Counted from the first letter of the stretch, positions 20,479-31,055 are shown. The stretch is 64,000 nucleotides of DNA from Echria macrotheca (GCA_030411725.1 MU839837.1:806001-870000); one strand, 5' to 3'. Translations and numbers: made by a program. Notes: a model not told the origin generated them from the sequence alone.

Positions 20479-21972
20479 TCAAAAGAACTTATTAACCTTA
20501 ACCCCCCTCTTACTAGCCGGCCTCACAAAATCCACAATCCGCTGCGCAACGCTCCTCTGCCTCCTCAAAGTCCTAGGCGGCAACTCCGCCACCACCACTT
20601 CGCGGGATCCATCCTTCTCACTCACTGTCCTCTCCCTCTCTCCCGTCCTAGCCGGCGCAGCAGCATGTCCCAAAAGCGGCTGAAGCGACTTGCGGTGCTC
20701 GCGCACCTTGGCATCATCGACATCTACACCAGCACCACCGCCCTCAGTACCCTCGGCGGAATAACTCGCCCAGCTGGGGGCTTGCTTCACGTGTCCAGGC
20801 CTCCCACCACCCCCTTCTTTTTCATTCTCTGATTTGGTATCGGAGGAAGACGTGACGAACACGGGAATGGGCGAGGTAGGCGGTTTCGTGGCGGTTGCGG
20901 TCTCGGCTGTTGTTACGACGAAGTGGTAATCCCCGAATACGTCGCGCGAGTTCGAGTTGTTGGTCCCGTCGGAGAGGGGCCGTTTAGCGATGGCGTCGTC
21001 GGACGCGCGCGCGGGCGCAGCGCGGTCGGCTGCTCCGGTGGTTGTAGAAGAGGGCGTGCGTGCGGACAGGGTGCGCTGGACGCGCTTCGAGTGGCACCGG
21101 CGACATTCGCCGGGCGCGCGGTGGAGTTCTGCCTGCTCCTCCGGGGTGGTCGTGATGAGGATGTCGGGGGAGAGCTGGGCGGGGACGGCGGCGGCGGCGG
21201 GTTGTTGTTGGGGTGAGTGTTGTTGCTCTGACGGTCGGGGGCTGCGCGGCTTCTGCGAGAGGACGTCCTCGCCTGCGCTCTTGTCGAAGGATAGCCGGTT
21301 GTAGCCTGGGCTGCTCGGGGCGCCGCCGCCGCCGTCGGCGCTGTCGCGCGGCACTTGGAGGGTCGAGGCGAGATGGGTCAGGTCGGCGCCGCCGCGCTTG
21401 GGGCGGTACCGGAACTGTGGGTCGGTCGGCGTCTTGGGGTCGGCGCACGGCACCGGCGGGGCGATGAGGATGTCGGCCGGCCGGTGGCTGCGGTCGCCGC
21501 GGTGGCTGCCCATGCGCGACTTGAGCCGGTCGCGGATGCTGGGACGCGATTTTAGGGCTGTCTTGGCCGCCTCGGACGGGAACTGGTCCGCGTCTAGCCG
21601 GCTCATGTGCGTCGGCAGGTCGAGGCTGCGGGTCCGCTCGCGCGCCGCCGGACGGTAACCGGTGTTGTGGTGGTTCGCCGCCGTCGAGTTCATCCGGCGC
21701 GGGCCCCGGGTGCTCTTGGCCCGCCGGACGAGACCGACGACCATCTCGGTGGCGGCGGCGGCGAGGGCGGCTGCCGGGTCCGACGGGTCGACAAAGTTGC
21801 TATCGGTCCGGGTGAGGGTCAGCTCGGGCGTGTCCATTCTGGTCAGGGCCGGCTTCTCGTCCCGGAACTCCTCCTCCTCGATCGGTTTCTCGGTGCTGCT
21901 CGGCGAGGTGCCGCCCGGGTGGGCCGTCTTGGGCCGGCGGATGCTGGCCAGTCTCCGGATGGTTGACTCCAT
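20479..21972 (-). CDS. large disordered serine/proline-rich protein
   Basis: A single 497-residue frame from the ATG at 21972 (MESTIRRLASIRRPKT). Almost all of it is low-complexity: serine/threonine/proline-rich, with QQ and alanine runs, a glycine run and many basic RS/RP clusters. Two short ordered-looking islands are ATEMVVGLVRRAKSTR and the C-terminal LRRQRSVAQRIVDFVRPASK. A CRRCHSKR pair of cysteines near the middle (ECRRCHSKRVQRT) could be half of a metal site. RSxS/RTxS-like sites suggest phosphorylation. No catalytic domain, signal peptide or membrane segment is visible. High, even GC3 over 1.5 kb supports it being coding. It could be a cell-polarity, septum or signalling scaffold, but I do not recognise it. 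Confidence 0.7.
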   Translation of the reverse strand: MESTIRRLASIRRPKTAHPGGTSPSSTEKPIEEEEFRDEKPALTRMDTPELTLTRTDSNFVDPSDPAAALAAAATEMVVGLVRRAKSTRGPRRMNSTAANHHNTGYRPAARERTRSLDLPTHMSRLDADQFPSEAAKTALKSRPSIRDRLKSRMGSHRGDRSHRPADILIAPPVPCADPKTPTDPQFRYRPKRGGADLTHLASTLQVPRDSADGGGGAPSSPGYNRLSFDKSAGEDVLSQKPRSPRPSEQQHSPQQQPAAAAVPAQLSPDILITTTPEEQAELHRAPGECRRCHSKRVQRTLSARTPSSTTTGAADRAAPARASDDAIAKRPLSDGTNNSNSRDVFGDYHFVVTTAETATATKPPTSPIPVFVTSSSDTKSENEKEGGGGRPGHVKQAPSWASYSAEGTEGGGAGVDVDDAKVREHRKSLQPLLGHAAAPARTGERERTVSEKDGSREVVVAELPPRTLRRQRSVAQRIVDFVRPASKRGVKVNKFF

Positions 21973-24044
21973 TTTGGATGAGACGCCACAAGCTCGCTGA
22001 AAATGAGACAAAATAATAAGTGGTGATGATGGGAAAATTAACATCCAGAAAGGTCAGAGAAGGTGGTGGTTATCCCATAATATTGTTTTTTTCCAGCGCC
22101 AACGCGTTCTGGTCAAGCTGGTCTTCCCCCCGGTCAGGAGTGGCTGTGCCGGGGCCGGGTTGAATCTCCGCCCCCCTGACGCCCACTTCCCAGGGCATGC
22201 CGGAGGCTGGCACAGCGGGCTTGGACAGCGAGCAGTGTCTGCGAAATGTTTCCCAAAATTCCCACGCTGACGGGTGATCAACACGGCCTCCCGTATTCGC
22301 AGCTTTGGTTCCTGCAGCTTGCAGCGATCATTTCCTGGTTCCAACAAATATCGTCAGACCAAATGTTTTGTCGGGACATGTCCGTTGTGTCTTTTCTTCT
22401 TCTCACCTTGGAATGTGTGTCGCGCTGGCACGTTCTGTGCGGGGAACACACACACACACATGCACACCACCCACACCGGACTTCCGCGATGGCCAACCTT
22501 GCTTTGAAAGCCTCCTTTGTCCGACAGCCAGCTGCACGAGCTGGCAGCAGCACCTGAGCGCCCAAAAGACCGCTGAGAGGCCAAGCTTCGACACCGTTGC
22601 AGGCTGCACGGCCGCTGATTGGCAGCGGCCCGCCAGACAGGGGTTACAGCCCGCATCAGCGCTATTCCCAACACGGTGGCCTGCTGGCAGCCCGCTAGGC
22701 CCGACTCGGCAAGCTCGCCCAGCCCCTCGTCCTGCACCCCTCGTGTGTTGGGCCAAATATTTGCTTCTATTCCTGGATTTAAGATTAACAGCGCAATGCG
22801 CTGGATGCAACTTGTTCTGCTCTTTGGATTTGATGTCATCTGATGGATTTTGACTGGAGAGAAAAGTTGAATGAATGACCACCATGTTGTAATGATGATG
22901 ATGATCACGATCGGAATGCAACCCAACAGCTTTTCCAACAAGTGCCGTGGACCCAAAAAGTGACGGACGTTTCACGAAATGCTGTCCACACACCTCCCTC
23001 TAACTAGCTGCCAGGTGTCGGATCTGCTGTGCCATCCGCAACGTCTTTTTGTTTAACCATCAGCCTCTCCGCTCTGGACTCTCGGCCAACCAACCAAACC
23101 AAACCAACCAACCACCAACCCACCCGAGTTCCGATCGAAAATCACACCCCAAATCTGAATTCGTCCGGACGGAGGAGCTGGGGAGCTGGAGAGCTGCTGT
23201 GCCAGCGGGAAAAAGACATCTGACTCAGACGGCTGCGTGCGGCTGCGGCCGGACGCAGTGGTGTGTGGCTTGTTGTTGACTTTCCGAGTCAATGCCGCTG
23301 CCTGCGCTAGGAGTCTTGTTGGTGGGGGAGAAAATCGGACTTGGGTTGGGGGGGTTGTTGTGTCACGTGCAAATCCGAAATAACGACTTCGCCATATCTG
23401 ACTTTTCTCAGATAGATTGGCTTACAGCAGAATGGGGGCAGAGAAAACAATATATACAAGTCCGATCGCTTCCCTATTTCTAGGTTGGCTTTTCAGCTTT
23501 TTTAGACTTGGTGATACCGCCGGGGGGATGCACGTGAGCGAGGGTACTGCTGTGGGGACGACCACCAGAACATGGCCGGTAGGACCTACCTTACTTGCAC
23601 GTCCGCCAAGTACGGAGAAGAATACCGAGCGAAGCACGGCATTTCCACTTATTTGACAATACAAACTACACCGTTCAAACCACAACGGCTTTGTTGGATG
23701 GCTGTGGATTGGACGCGGTGGTGGGTAAGGGGTCCTAGAGCTGGGACAAAGAAATTCGCGATATCAAAGGGTCAATCAATCAATTCCCTGCAGGTCATTA
23801 TTCACAAAGATGGAACAAAAGGTGATGTAAAAAGACTTTCAATTTTTGTGACCAGGAGTGGAGTGCTCGAATTGTCAAGCGAAAGGTCTTGAACAAGTTG
23901 AACAAGTGTGATGTGAAAACATCAAAAAAGAAAAAAAATGCACAAGGCAGGCAGATAATCAAGTAATCGCAACTGCAATCTATCTGGTCTATGACCCGAT
24001 CTGGTCAATCAAAACCGGGTATGGGTATGGGCCAGTTCTGTCTC
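21973..24044. other. 2-kb intergenic region with short simple repeats
   Basis: No gene supported on either strand. It contains a short CA tract (about 22448-22460), a CCAAC/CAAAC-rich stretch at about 23088-23122 and A-rich runs near 23920-23940. Open frames here overlap each other on opposite strands and none shows protein-like composition. It probably holds the long leader of the disordered-protein gene and the 3' region of the small cysteine protein. Confidence 0.4.
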
Positions 24045-24185
24045 CTAAAACGTCGACTGGCCGCCGTTATCCTGGCAGTTGAGCTGGCAGTCCAGGCAGA
24101 GCCCGCCCAGCCCGTTGTGTTTCTTGCATCCGCACTTGCTGCACTTGCAGACGTCGCGCTTATCACTACTCTTGGTGGAAGACAT
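24045..24185 (-). CDS. metallothionein-like 46-residue cysteine protein
   Basis: A 46-residue frame with seven cysteines after a short charged head (MSSTKSSDKRDV): CKCSKCGCKKH, then a glycine-rich spacer, then CLDCQLNC. Clustered C-x-C and C-x-x-C pairs and the absence of a signal peptide fit a small cytosolic metal-binding protein of metallothionein type (copper or zinc buffering). The family assignment rests only on cysteine spacing. Support for a real gene: the leader is CAAC/AAAA-rich up to the ATG (ACAAAAAATG), and a TATAAAA box lies 156 bases upstream. The frame stays open upstream, but only from this ATG is the protein compact. Confidence 0.68.
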   Translation of the reverse strand: MSSTKSSDKRDVCKCSKCGCKKHNGLGGLCLDCQLNCQDNGGQSTF

Positions 24186-26171
24186 TTTTTGTCTTTGATG
24201 TTGAATAAGTTGTTGGTCGATCAAACAACTTTTGAGAGGTGTGTTGCACGTTTTCGGTCTTGTGAGGGGGGTGAGTGTGCAGGTAGCGGGTGCTAGTGTC
24301 GAGAATGGGAAGGTGGTTGGGGTGAGTTGAGGTTGCAGCATTTTATAGATGGGATTCCGAGAGATGTTGGTCAAGAGTTGATGTTGGATTGGTGTTGCTG
24401 TTCCTGAGCTGTGATTATTGTCCTCAAACTTGGACGTTGTCGAGGGTTTGTGAGGGTTGCGCCCAGACAGTGTCGCTGTTTAGATGGGATTGGATGGACA
24501 CCTCGAATTACCGCATAGCCCTCTTTGCTATGGTGGAACATGGTGGGTAATGGGAACAACAATGACACAGGTGTGGCTTTTTCTTCATAAAGCTGGTTTT
24601 GTATAGAAACCGTGACCTGCGTGGTCGTAACTCCTCCAGTTCTCTCTCATAATGCCGTTCACGGATAAGTGCCCAATATGGACGGGTACGTGTTCCTGTC
24701 CGAGGTGAATGGCCCGAGTACCGACGCCGCTTTAGGGTCTGTATTGTAGGTCCCCCACTCTATCCCGCCGCTAGGAAATCAGGGCGTCATAGTCCCGTAC
24801 CAGTGTAGCGAGTTATGGTCTGACGTCTGTCTGTGTGTCCTTGTATTTCCTCTCCATGTAGTTCACCGCACTCAAGCTTGACCGTAGTATTGTGCCCAGA
24901 ATGCCGTTGTTTTACTGCCATGTCCCATTATATGGGCTGAGCCTCTCCTGGTCGAGCGCTTGTTGCCTGCTCCTATGGCCGATGTGCCGCTCACCGGAGA
25001 CTTCAGAGTTCCGCAGCGATGAGATCGTCAAAGGGGCCACAGAGTCACATGTACAAGCGTCTGCTGCAAGGATCTTCTCTTTGGGGAAACATTGCGGATT
25101 CGTCAGAATATCGCGTCGGGCTTTCAAGGGCAAGGGAAGAACATGCGGACATTTAGTTGGACGAACGTGGCTGTTCGGCCTGATATGGAACTGTTGGGGG
25201 GGATGTCAGTGCTCCCGTGATGGGTGCGCTAATTGTATAAACAGAGTTGTGTTTTGCACCCAATGGTTGTTTGCCTGTTCTCTTTCAGAAATGTGGCCCG
25301 TATGTCGCCACCCGCATACGACATCGACAGCACTCTGTCGCTGTGCTCGGAAGGGAGCGAGACAGGATCCAGACATTCGCTTAGGATGTTCGGTTCCTGG
25401 TCGAGAGCTTGGGAAATAAGGCCGAGAGGAATAAAGGATCTAGTCTGTAGTACTAAGTGACAGCATTAGCATAAGCGAGGTTGAACGAGGACGATGGGAT
25501 AACAACAACCAAGGATAAATGTGGATGTTGTGAAGATTGGAACAAGCAACCTGAAGGCTTCCACGAAAAGGGGCAGTGCACACCTTTTCCGCAGCACGCG
25601 TCGAACAGCACCAGGCAGCGCAACACGACTGTATGCTCCGCCCTCGCATCAATGTAACCAATCACAAATCCAGTTGAAGTTACTTGTGTCAGTTGAGGTT
25701 CTCCTAAATGCCGTGCTAGGTGAACTGGATTCTGCCAACACCTTCATGCTACGTTCCTGAGCTACAAGCCACCGGAACTTGATTCGCCAAGCGCTTCGGT
25801 GAAGCTGCAGGATGCCTATGAAGCGTTACCTGTCCCACGACTTGAAGTTAAAACCGGTCTATCTTCCGAAGAGATCCTTCTGGACTTCAATTGAGCGGCG
25901 TTTAAACCTGGATAGCCGCAGCTTCCCTGGACACAAATTTCCATGTGGATAACCAGCTGTTACGACGGAATGGAACACTCAGGCTGTGGTGACTACTTGC
26001 GAGGCGACGTCGAGATGGTACTCTTCGACAGTCTACCCTTAAAATAGCCGTGTCCCTATCTTGGCCAGAGAAACTACGCTGCTTCGTTGTCGTCCTGAAC
26101 TGACGGTCCACCTTACCTACGGGAGCAACAGGAAAAATACACGGGTAGACCACTGACTATACAGGGGCGGC
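24186..26171. other. 2-kb intergenic region
   Basis: Contains the TATA box at 24341-24347 and otherwise no supportable gene. The longest plus-strand frame (24892-25419) encodes a cysteine- and tryptophan-rich string without motif, and its neighbours overlap it on the other strand; I do not call it. Confidence 0.4.
24341..24347 (-). promoter_or_regulatory. TATA box of the metallothionein-like gene
   Basis: TATAAAA on the minus strand, 156 bases upstream of the ATG at 24185. The spacing leaves room for a leader of roughly 120 bases. Confidence 0.5.
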
Positions 26172-27174
26172 ATGGCTACACCATCACAATCGGAAATGGA
26201 ACAAGAGCCTGGTCGAATCAGGTACCTTGGCTTCAAACCTGATCAGCTACCACCTGGGGCAGATCCGCGCAGATACGACCATCCCGTTGTCGTCGTCAGC
26301 CAGTGCGTACATGGTGGAGGGCCACATGGCGTGCTCGACGTCTTGCCAGTAAGACAAACTCCTCCTAGCTTACTTTTCACGAGCACCTGGTTTCTTCCTT
26401 GTCTTTCCAATTCCGTCGGTCGGGGCGGCTAACGTGATGGTGCATGTGGCGTTACAGTTGACCACCTTTGAGGGCATTACGTTTGCGGAAATGTTTGGAG
26501 AACGCGCAGCCCAATATCAAGAACGCTACATGCCCATTCACCCATCGCCGGGACATCCTCCGTACGAGAAACCACTTCAACTAGAAAACCATATGATGCT
26601 CGAGGAAGCATTCTACGTCAATCTCGATGAGTATATCTGCGTCAAATTACTCGACCTGGACTTGTACCGTGGGGAACCAGCTGATACCTACGAACTAATC
26701 TGGGAGCATCATCAATCGTTGAGGAAGGCCCATTTAGAGCGCCAGAAACCCATTCTAAACAAAAAAGGGGTTGCCCCTTGCAGACCAGCGTTCACCGACC
26801 CAGTCGCTGCCGAGGACGAAACATCAGAGCCAATCGCTGGCGCGGATGAGACACCAGAGTCAGTCGCTGCAGGGCGTGAGATGCCGGACCTAGTTGCTAG
26901 CGAGGATGAGACACCGGAGCCAGCCGCTCGCGAGGATGAGACACCAGAGCCAGTCACTGGCGAAGACGAGATACCCGTATCAGTCGCTGACGAAAACGAG
27001 ACGTACAACCAAGCCGCTGGCGGAGATGAGAAACAGCTGCCGCCTCGGATGTGCTCTCATGTCTACTTCGTAAACCATCAGAGGATGCCGGCAGGGTCAG
27101 AACGGCTATTGGGCCACTGCCTCACCTATTTCAATGAATATGGCGACTTTTTCTGTGAGCCCTGCGGCCTTTAA
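26172..27174 (+). CDS. uncharacterised protein with decapeptide repeats
   Basis: Two exons, 26172-26348 and 26458-27174 (donor GTAAGA, branch GCTAAC, acceptor TTACAG, phase 0), give 297 residues. The N-terminal ~120 residues look like one small globular domain: DHPVVVVSQC, then LPLTTFEGITFAE, YMPIHPSPGHPP, LQLENHMMLEEAFYVNLD. The succession of a buried HPVVVVS strand, a T-S/T-F turn, a YLPI-H-PSP loop and a SYV-like strand recalls a fungal family with a PemK/MazF-like beta-barrel, but this is a weak inference. The middle is an acidic array of about seven ten-residue repeats (EDETPEPVAG-like). A C-terminal block CSHVYFVNHQRMPAG...CLTYFNEYGDFFCEPCGL follows, with four cysteines. Function unknown. 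Confidence 0.72.
26800..27030 (+). repeat. in-frame 30-base minisatellite
   Basis: About seven imperfect tandem copies of a 30-base unit, each coding for ten residues of the form EDETPEPVAx, for example EDETPEPAAR and EDETPEPVTG. The frame is kept in every copy, so the array can expand or contract without breaking the protein. Confidence 0.85.
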
Positions 27175-27905
27175 AGCCGGCCGGGCTTGGTGGAACGAGC
27201 GGCCAACAGACGGGAGCGGAGTTCTTTTGGGTGTTGTCTTTCTTTTCTTCCGGTGTGTGTTAGTGGGGTCTTTTTTTGCGGTTCGGTACAGGGTCTTGGT
27301 AATCACCCCTTTTTCTCATCAGATCGGTACCTTGTTCTTGCTCGATACACGGTGCAGGGTCAGAATGTCATTGTCTTCCTACACTCAAGGGATCCCGGCC
27401 TCTCAGGAACTCTCAGATTGATATTCTCCTACGTAGCAATAGAAAGCTTTTAGCACTATTTGTCTAGAGCCTACTAAAAGGACAGTACACTGGCACTGGA
27501 AAGCAATCTACCTATCTTTCTTCCACTGAATTGAAAGTCGACGCAAGCTCTACGATCAGCCACTTAAGCCAACTTAGGTCCCTCCTGTTCTACCCTTCAT
27601 CCGTATCTCAGCGGGGTCAAATCCGGCGCCAGACCAATCGAGGTATCTCACAAACTGAGTTGATGATGAAACAGAATCGATGGGGTTTTCCATCCCAAAC
27701 CTTGGCTTGGGTGAATGTTTTAAGAGTTCCCCCTCTACAAGAAGATGGCTTCTCATCACCTCGACGGTCAGCATCCTGGTAATCCAATCGAGACCCAATA
27801 TTTCTGAGCAAGTGAACACTTGACAGCAATAGCCACAAAAAGCTCCTCGACTAAATCACCAGATCCACGATCTCCTGACAAAGGTCATCAATTCATACCA
27901 CGAGC
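27175..27905. other. intergenic region
   Basis: About 730 bases. Nothing supportable on either strand. Confidence 0.35.
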
Positions 27906-28079
27906 ATGGCCGACAACAAGCCTAAAAACAACCCATTCAACAACCTGCTGCCATCCTCTTCCGAGAACCAGCAGCAGCATGGCGAGAATACTAAACCCAA
28001 CAACTACACCTCCAACAACACGCCACCGACATTGACGCTGTTGAGCAGCGGCAGCTTTTCCGCATCTTTGTCCGTATAG
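27906..28079 (+). pseudogene. 5' gene fragment joined to P450 relic (doubtful)
   Basis: An ATG opens 57 codons beginning MADNKPKNNPFNNLLPSSSE, an asparagine-rich, N-terminus-like sequence. From about 28015 on, the frame simply runs antisense into the truncated P450 relic and stops there. It may be the severed 5' end of a gene whose remainder was lost at the junction, or chance. Confidence 0.25.
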
Positions 28080-28666
28080 TCAGACGCCAAACCCGCCATC
28101 TCAGCCTCTAGCTTGCGGTGCAGCGCCGGCCGCCCCAGCACGGCCCACACGATCATAGTCATGGGGAAGCCCAACGTCGTCGGAGCCGGCCAGGATGGAG
28201 CCGGCAACCTCGGACCGCACGACACCGTCCGTTAGCACGCGATCCTCTTTCTTGCCGGCCCGGACTTTCTCGGCCTCGGCGAGCATGTTGGTGAAGAGAT
28301 TGGATTGGTCGCGGCCGGTGCTCCGCAGGTTGTTCACCCCCACGGTTCCCTTCTCAGTCACGATCCGGTTCGCATCCGCCATGTCGCGCAGCTTCGTTCG
28401 GAACGGCAGCACGCGCGCGAGCAGCGAAAAGAGCAGGAAGAGGTCCTGGAGGACAATTTTCAGCCCGGCGTTGACCAGCGCGTCAAATACCGGCGCCCGT
28501 CGCCTTCGCCTCCAGTTGCGCCGCAGTGTGTCCATGGTCACGGCGCGCGAAAAGAGCCGGCGCTGGGCGGCGTGCTCCCGTGCGTCGCTGATGCCGAAGA
28601 GCCCTTGGTCGGGGTCGATGCGTATTTTGACGTGGAATTTCGCCTTAATGAAGTTGGTGCCATCGC
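28034..28666 (-). pseudogene. truncated, frameshifted cytochrome P450
   Basis: An exon starts after a CTTCCGCAG acceptor at 28666 and reads the middle of a P450: GTNFIKAKFHVKI, then GLFGISDAREHAAQRRLFSR (C helix), then NLFTNMLAEAEK and SEVAGSILAGSD (start of the I helix). At the AGSDT-T motif (about 28178) the frame changes. The next frame continues properly with MTMIVWAVLGRPALHRKLEA and EKLPLLNSV, and then the homology ends abruptly at 28034, before the ExxR and haem regions. No N-terminal anchor exon is found upstream. It lacks the haem-binding cysteine and cannot be functional. The style (FGISDAREHAAQRRLFSRA) suggests a toxin- or secondary-metabolite-type fungal P450, distinct from the gene at 7.2-9.1 kb. 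Confidence 0.8.
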
Positions 28667-29207
28667 CTGCGGAAGTGAGTTCTGGATCCTGCGATTGCTC
28701 AGACGGGATCATCATGAAACTCAAATTGGTGCAAAGGCAAGATCAGAAGTTCAACCAAAGGTGTCTTACTATTAGCCAACGGGCTCCTTTCGGGTTGGTG
28801 TTCCGCTTTGAACATTTCCAGTGGGGACGCCAGTGTCTGGCCGGGGGGGGGGTTTAACAAGACTGTATTTCACTATTTTGCTAGCAACAGCTCAACGCTT
28901 TTATTGCCCTGCATTTCACTTCTCAAAACAAGAGACTAACAAGCCTACCTTTCATGAACCTGCTCCCAACTCAACATCCACCTCATTTCCAACTGCCACA
29001 ACAAAGCCAAGAACCTCTCTGCAACCTCGTCATCCCAACTGTCCAGCTCCTTGACTGCCATCACGGTTGCTGTGCACTGTACCAGCAAGCGGCATAGAGA
29101 CCAAGTCTCACTCTCTCCAACAAACACTTGACTTGGAGTTCCATCTCATTATGCTCTAGCCGCAGCCTCAAAAATCCCAAAATCTCGGCTACAAATAAAG
29201 AATTTGT
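28667..29207. other. intergenic region with G run
   Basis: About 540 bases. A run of ten G at about 28844-28853 is prone to length error. No gene seen; the missing first exons of the P450 relic are not recognisable. Confidence 0.35.
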
Positions 29208-29819
29208 TCAAGCCTCCTTCAAAATCTCATATCTAGTTAGCAAAATTCCACTCTCCAGCCTCTCCACTCCTTCCAACTTTAACTTCCCCTTCCCTTCTAC
29301 CCCCGTAGCCATCTTGACCCCCTGACCAATGACCACCGGCATCACCGCCGCCTCAACTACGTCAACCAAATTTTCCCTCATCAATAGCCCGACCAACTCA
29401 CCGCCCCCCATGATCCAGATATCTTTCTCCACCTCTCTCTTATGCTCTCTAACAAATTCAACGACGCCCTCCGAGACGATAGTAATGCCCGGGTGTTCAT
29501 CCGGTTTCATAGTCGTACTGACAACAACGACGGCCTCCTTTGGATATTTGGCGAGAGGATTCCTCCCATACGACAGCATGACCTCGTAGGTCTTGCGGCC
29601 CATAATAAAGAGTGAGAACTGAGCGTACAAAACGTCAAAGTCGATGGTGGGGTCCTCGATGATCCAAGATGTAGAGCCATCCGAAGAGGCGATAAAACCG
29701 TCAAGCGTTGTTGCAACGTTGTAGCGGAGGAGGGGCATATCTTGGTTCGAAAAGTTGGGGCTCAGGGCTGCGAAGTTGTCTTCCGGTGTGGTATTTTTGG
29801 ATGACAGAGAGGAATTCAT
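29208..29819 (-). CDS. RibD C-terminal / dihydrofolate-reductase-fold protein
   Basis: Intronless, 203 residues from the first ATG (29819); an inner ATG at 29738 (MPLLRYNVATTLDGFIA) begins exactly where the domain begins and is an alternative start. Motifs: YNVATTLDGFIASSDGSTSW at the N-terminus, then FIMGRKTYEVML, VVVVSTTMKP and the nucleotide-binding IWIMGGGELVGLLM, then VMPVVIGQG near the C-terminus. These are the hallmarks of the RibD C-terminal/DHFR superfamily (NADPH-dependent reductases). Single-domain members of this type are very common in bacteria and scattered in fungi, so horizontal origin is possible but not shown here. The substrate is unknown; it need not be folate or riboflavin biosynthesis. 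Confidence 0.85.
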   Translation of the reverse strand: MNSSLSSKNTTPEDNFAALSPNFSNQDMPLLRYNVATTLDGFIASSDGSTSWIIEDPTIDFDVLYAQFSLFIMGRKTYEVMLSYGRNPLAKYPKEAVVVVSTTMKPDEHPGITIVSEGVVEFVREHKREVEKDIWIMGGGELVGLLMRENLVDVVEAAVMPVVIGQGVKMATGVEGKGKLKLEGVERLESGILLTRYEILKEA

Positions 29820-30053
29820 AGGCACGTTACTGGTCGAGTGGGGAGTAAGTAGGTAGTTAAAGATTTATGTTCCCGCTTCGCACGGTCAGGTCCAATGTGG
29901 CCTGCGGGGGAATAGAATGCGAGCTTACGCATAGCCAAGACGGGATGTGCATGGCGCTAAATGATGTTTAAAAGAGGTCCCGCTTCCGGGGCATTGAGTT
30001 GCACGTTTCCATTAGATTTGATAGATCTTCCTCTGGGGAAGCTCCTCAGTCTC

Positions 30054-30536
30054 TTAACTCAATTTCAAAGGCCAGGAGGCCAGTCCTCTGGTATTCTGAG
30101 TCGTCCCTTGAGTGCTTATGATATCATAGTGAAGTGGTGTCCTCCCATCAGCGCCCAAGGCGTCCATATTAGCACCGTGGGGAATAAGTATATAAAGTAC
30201 CGTAGCATTGGGCGGTTGGACGACTAGGGGATATATGTATTTAGCAATTATCGCATCAGGCATTACTCCTCTAAATCTGGGTCGCTTGAGATGGGCAAGA
30301 TAGACAGTGATTTCTTCACGCTTCCAACCCAGGGCACTAGCCAGAAACAGTATATACCCCTCTGGGTCCGTCATCACACTCAGCCGAGTGTATTCGCCAA
30401 GTTCCTTAAGCTTGGGATCCTTGGCCCACCCGCCCATTGGTGTCTTCCAGGTTGATATGTAAAACTCTGCCCAGCAACGGACAATCGATATTACTTGGAA
30501 GTGGGACCTGTGGGTGCTCAGATTGGTTGGCTTCAC
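30054..30536 (-). pseudogene. chimeric relic: methyltransferase C-terminus plus ankyrin fragment
   Basis: Within one 160-codon frame, two unrelated homologies are joined. The block STWKTPMGGWAKDPKLKELG, then DPEGYILFLASALGWKREEI and TVYLAHLKR (about 30285-30465) matches the C-terminal part of fungal LaeA/UMTA-type SAM-dependent methyltransferases, where PxGGWxKDPKxKE and LxWxxEEVxVxLAxxR are typical. It is directly followed by LYILIPHGANMDALGADGRT and PLHYDII, a recognisable ankyrin repeat end. A candidate AG acceptor (GCTGGGCAG) lies before the methyltransferase part. No SAM-binding domain is found upstream, so both pieces are fragments. The ends of the relic are not sharply defined. Confidence 0.6.
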
Positions 30537-31055
30537 CTAGATGAAAGTGAGAGATCGAGTTGTTTAACGCCGACGGCCACTCTTGCGGCCGCTTCGGATG
30601 GCACTACATGGGTAGTCAGCGCGACCCGACGAGGAGAGACCTCATCCCAACGATTCCGGTGTTTGGTCGACATGGTCCCCTTGTAACTGACCAGTGACCA
30701 TCAAACCAATACGCAGTTCCGCTCGCCAGCTTCGGCGTACTGAGTGGGGACGCCGCCGGGCTGCCACACCGATCGAGCCTTTGGCCGACTCGGGTAACTG
30801 GTTTTGTGTGCGGGCTGAATTATTTTGTGCCCCGCGGAGCAAGAAGAAGCAAAAGCAAGGATATGTAAGATAAGCGTCGTCGTTCATGTCCCGGTGGTTA
30901 TGATGGTTCATAGGGGTGGTCAGGGACAATAATCCACAATGCTAACGTAAGAGCACGTGCAAGTTTGGATGGCAGGAACGACAAACATGTTCATAGGTTC
31001 GAAGGAGTGATCTCCGTTCTAGATTCCTAGCTGTCCTTGAAGCATCATCACTAAT
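30537..31055. other. intergenic region
   Basis: About 520 bases with no supportable gene. Confidence 0.35.

Noticed and set aside
20923..21966. Several plus-strand frames of about 100-120 codons
   Set aside because: They are antisense to the disordered protein gene and arise from its high GC content.
22448..22460. CA dinucleotide tract
   Set aside because: Very short; no sign of function.
24892..25419. 175-codon plus-strand frame rich in cysteine and tryptophan
   Set aside because: No signal peptide, motif, intron or conserved pattern; likely chance in GC-mixed DNA.
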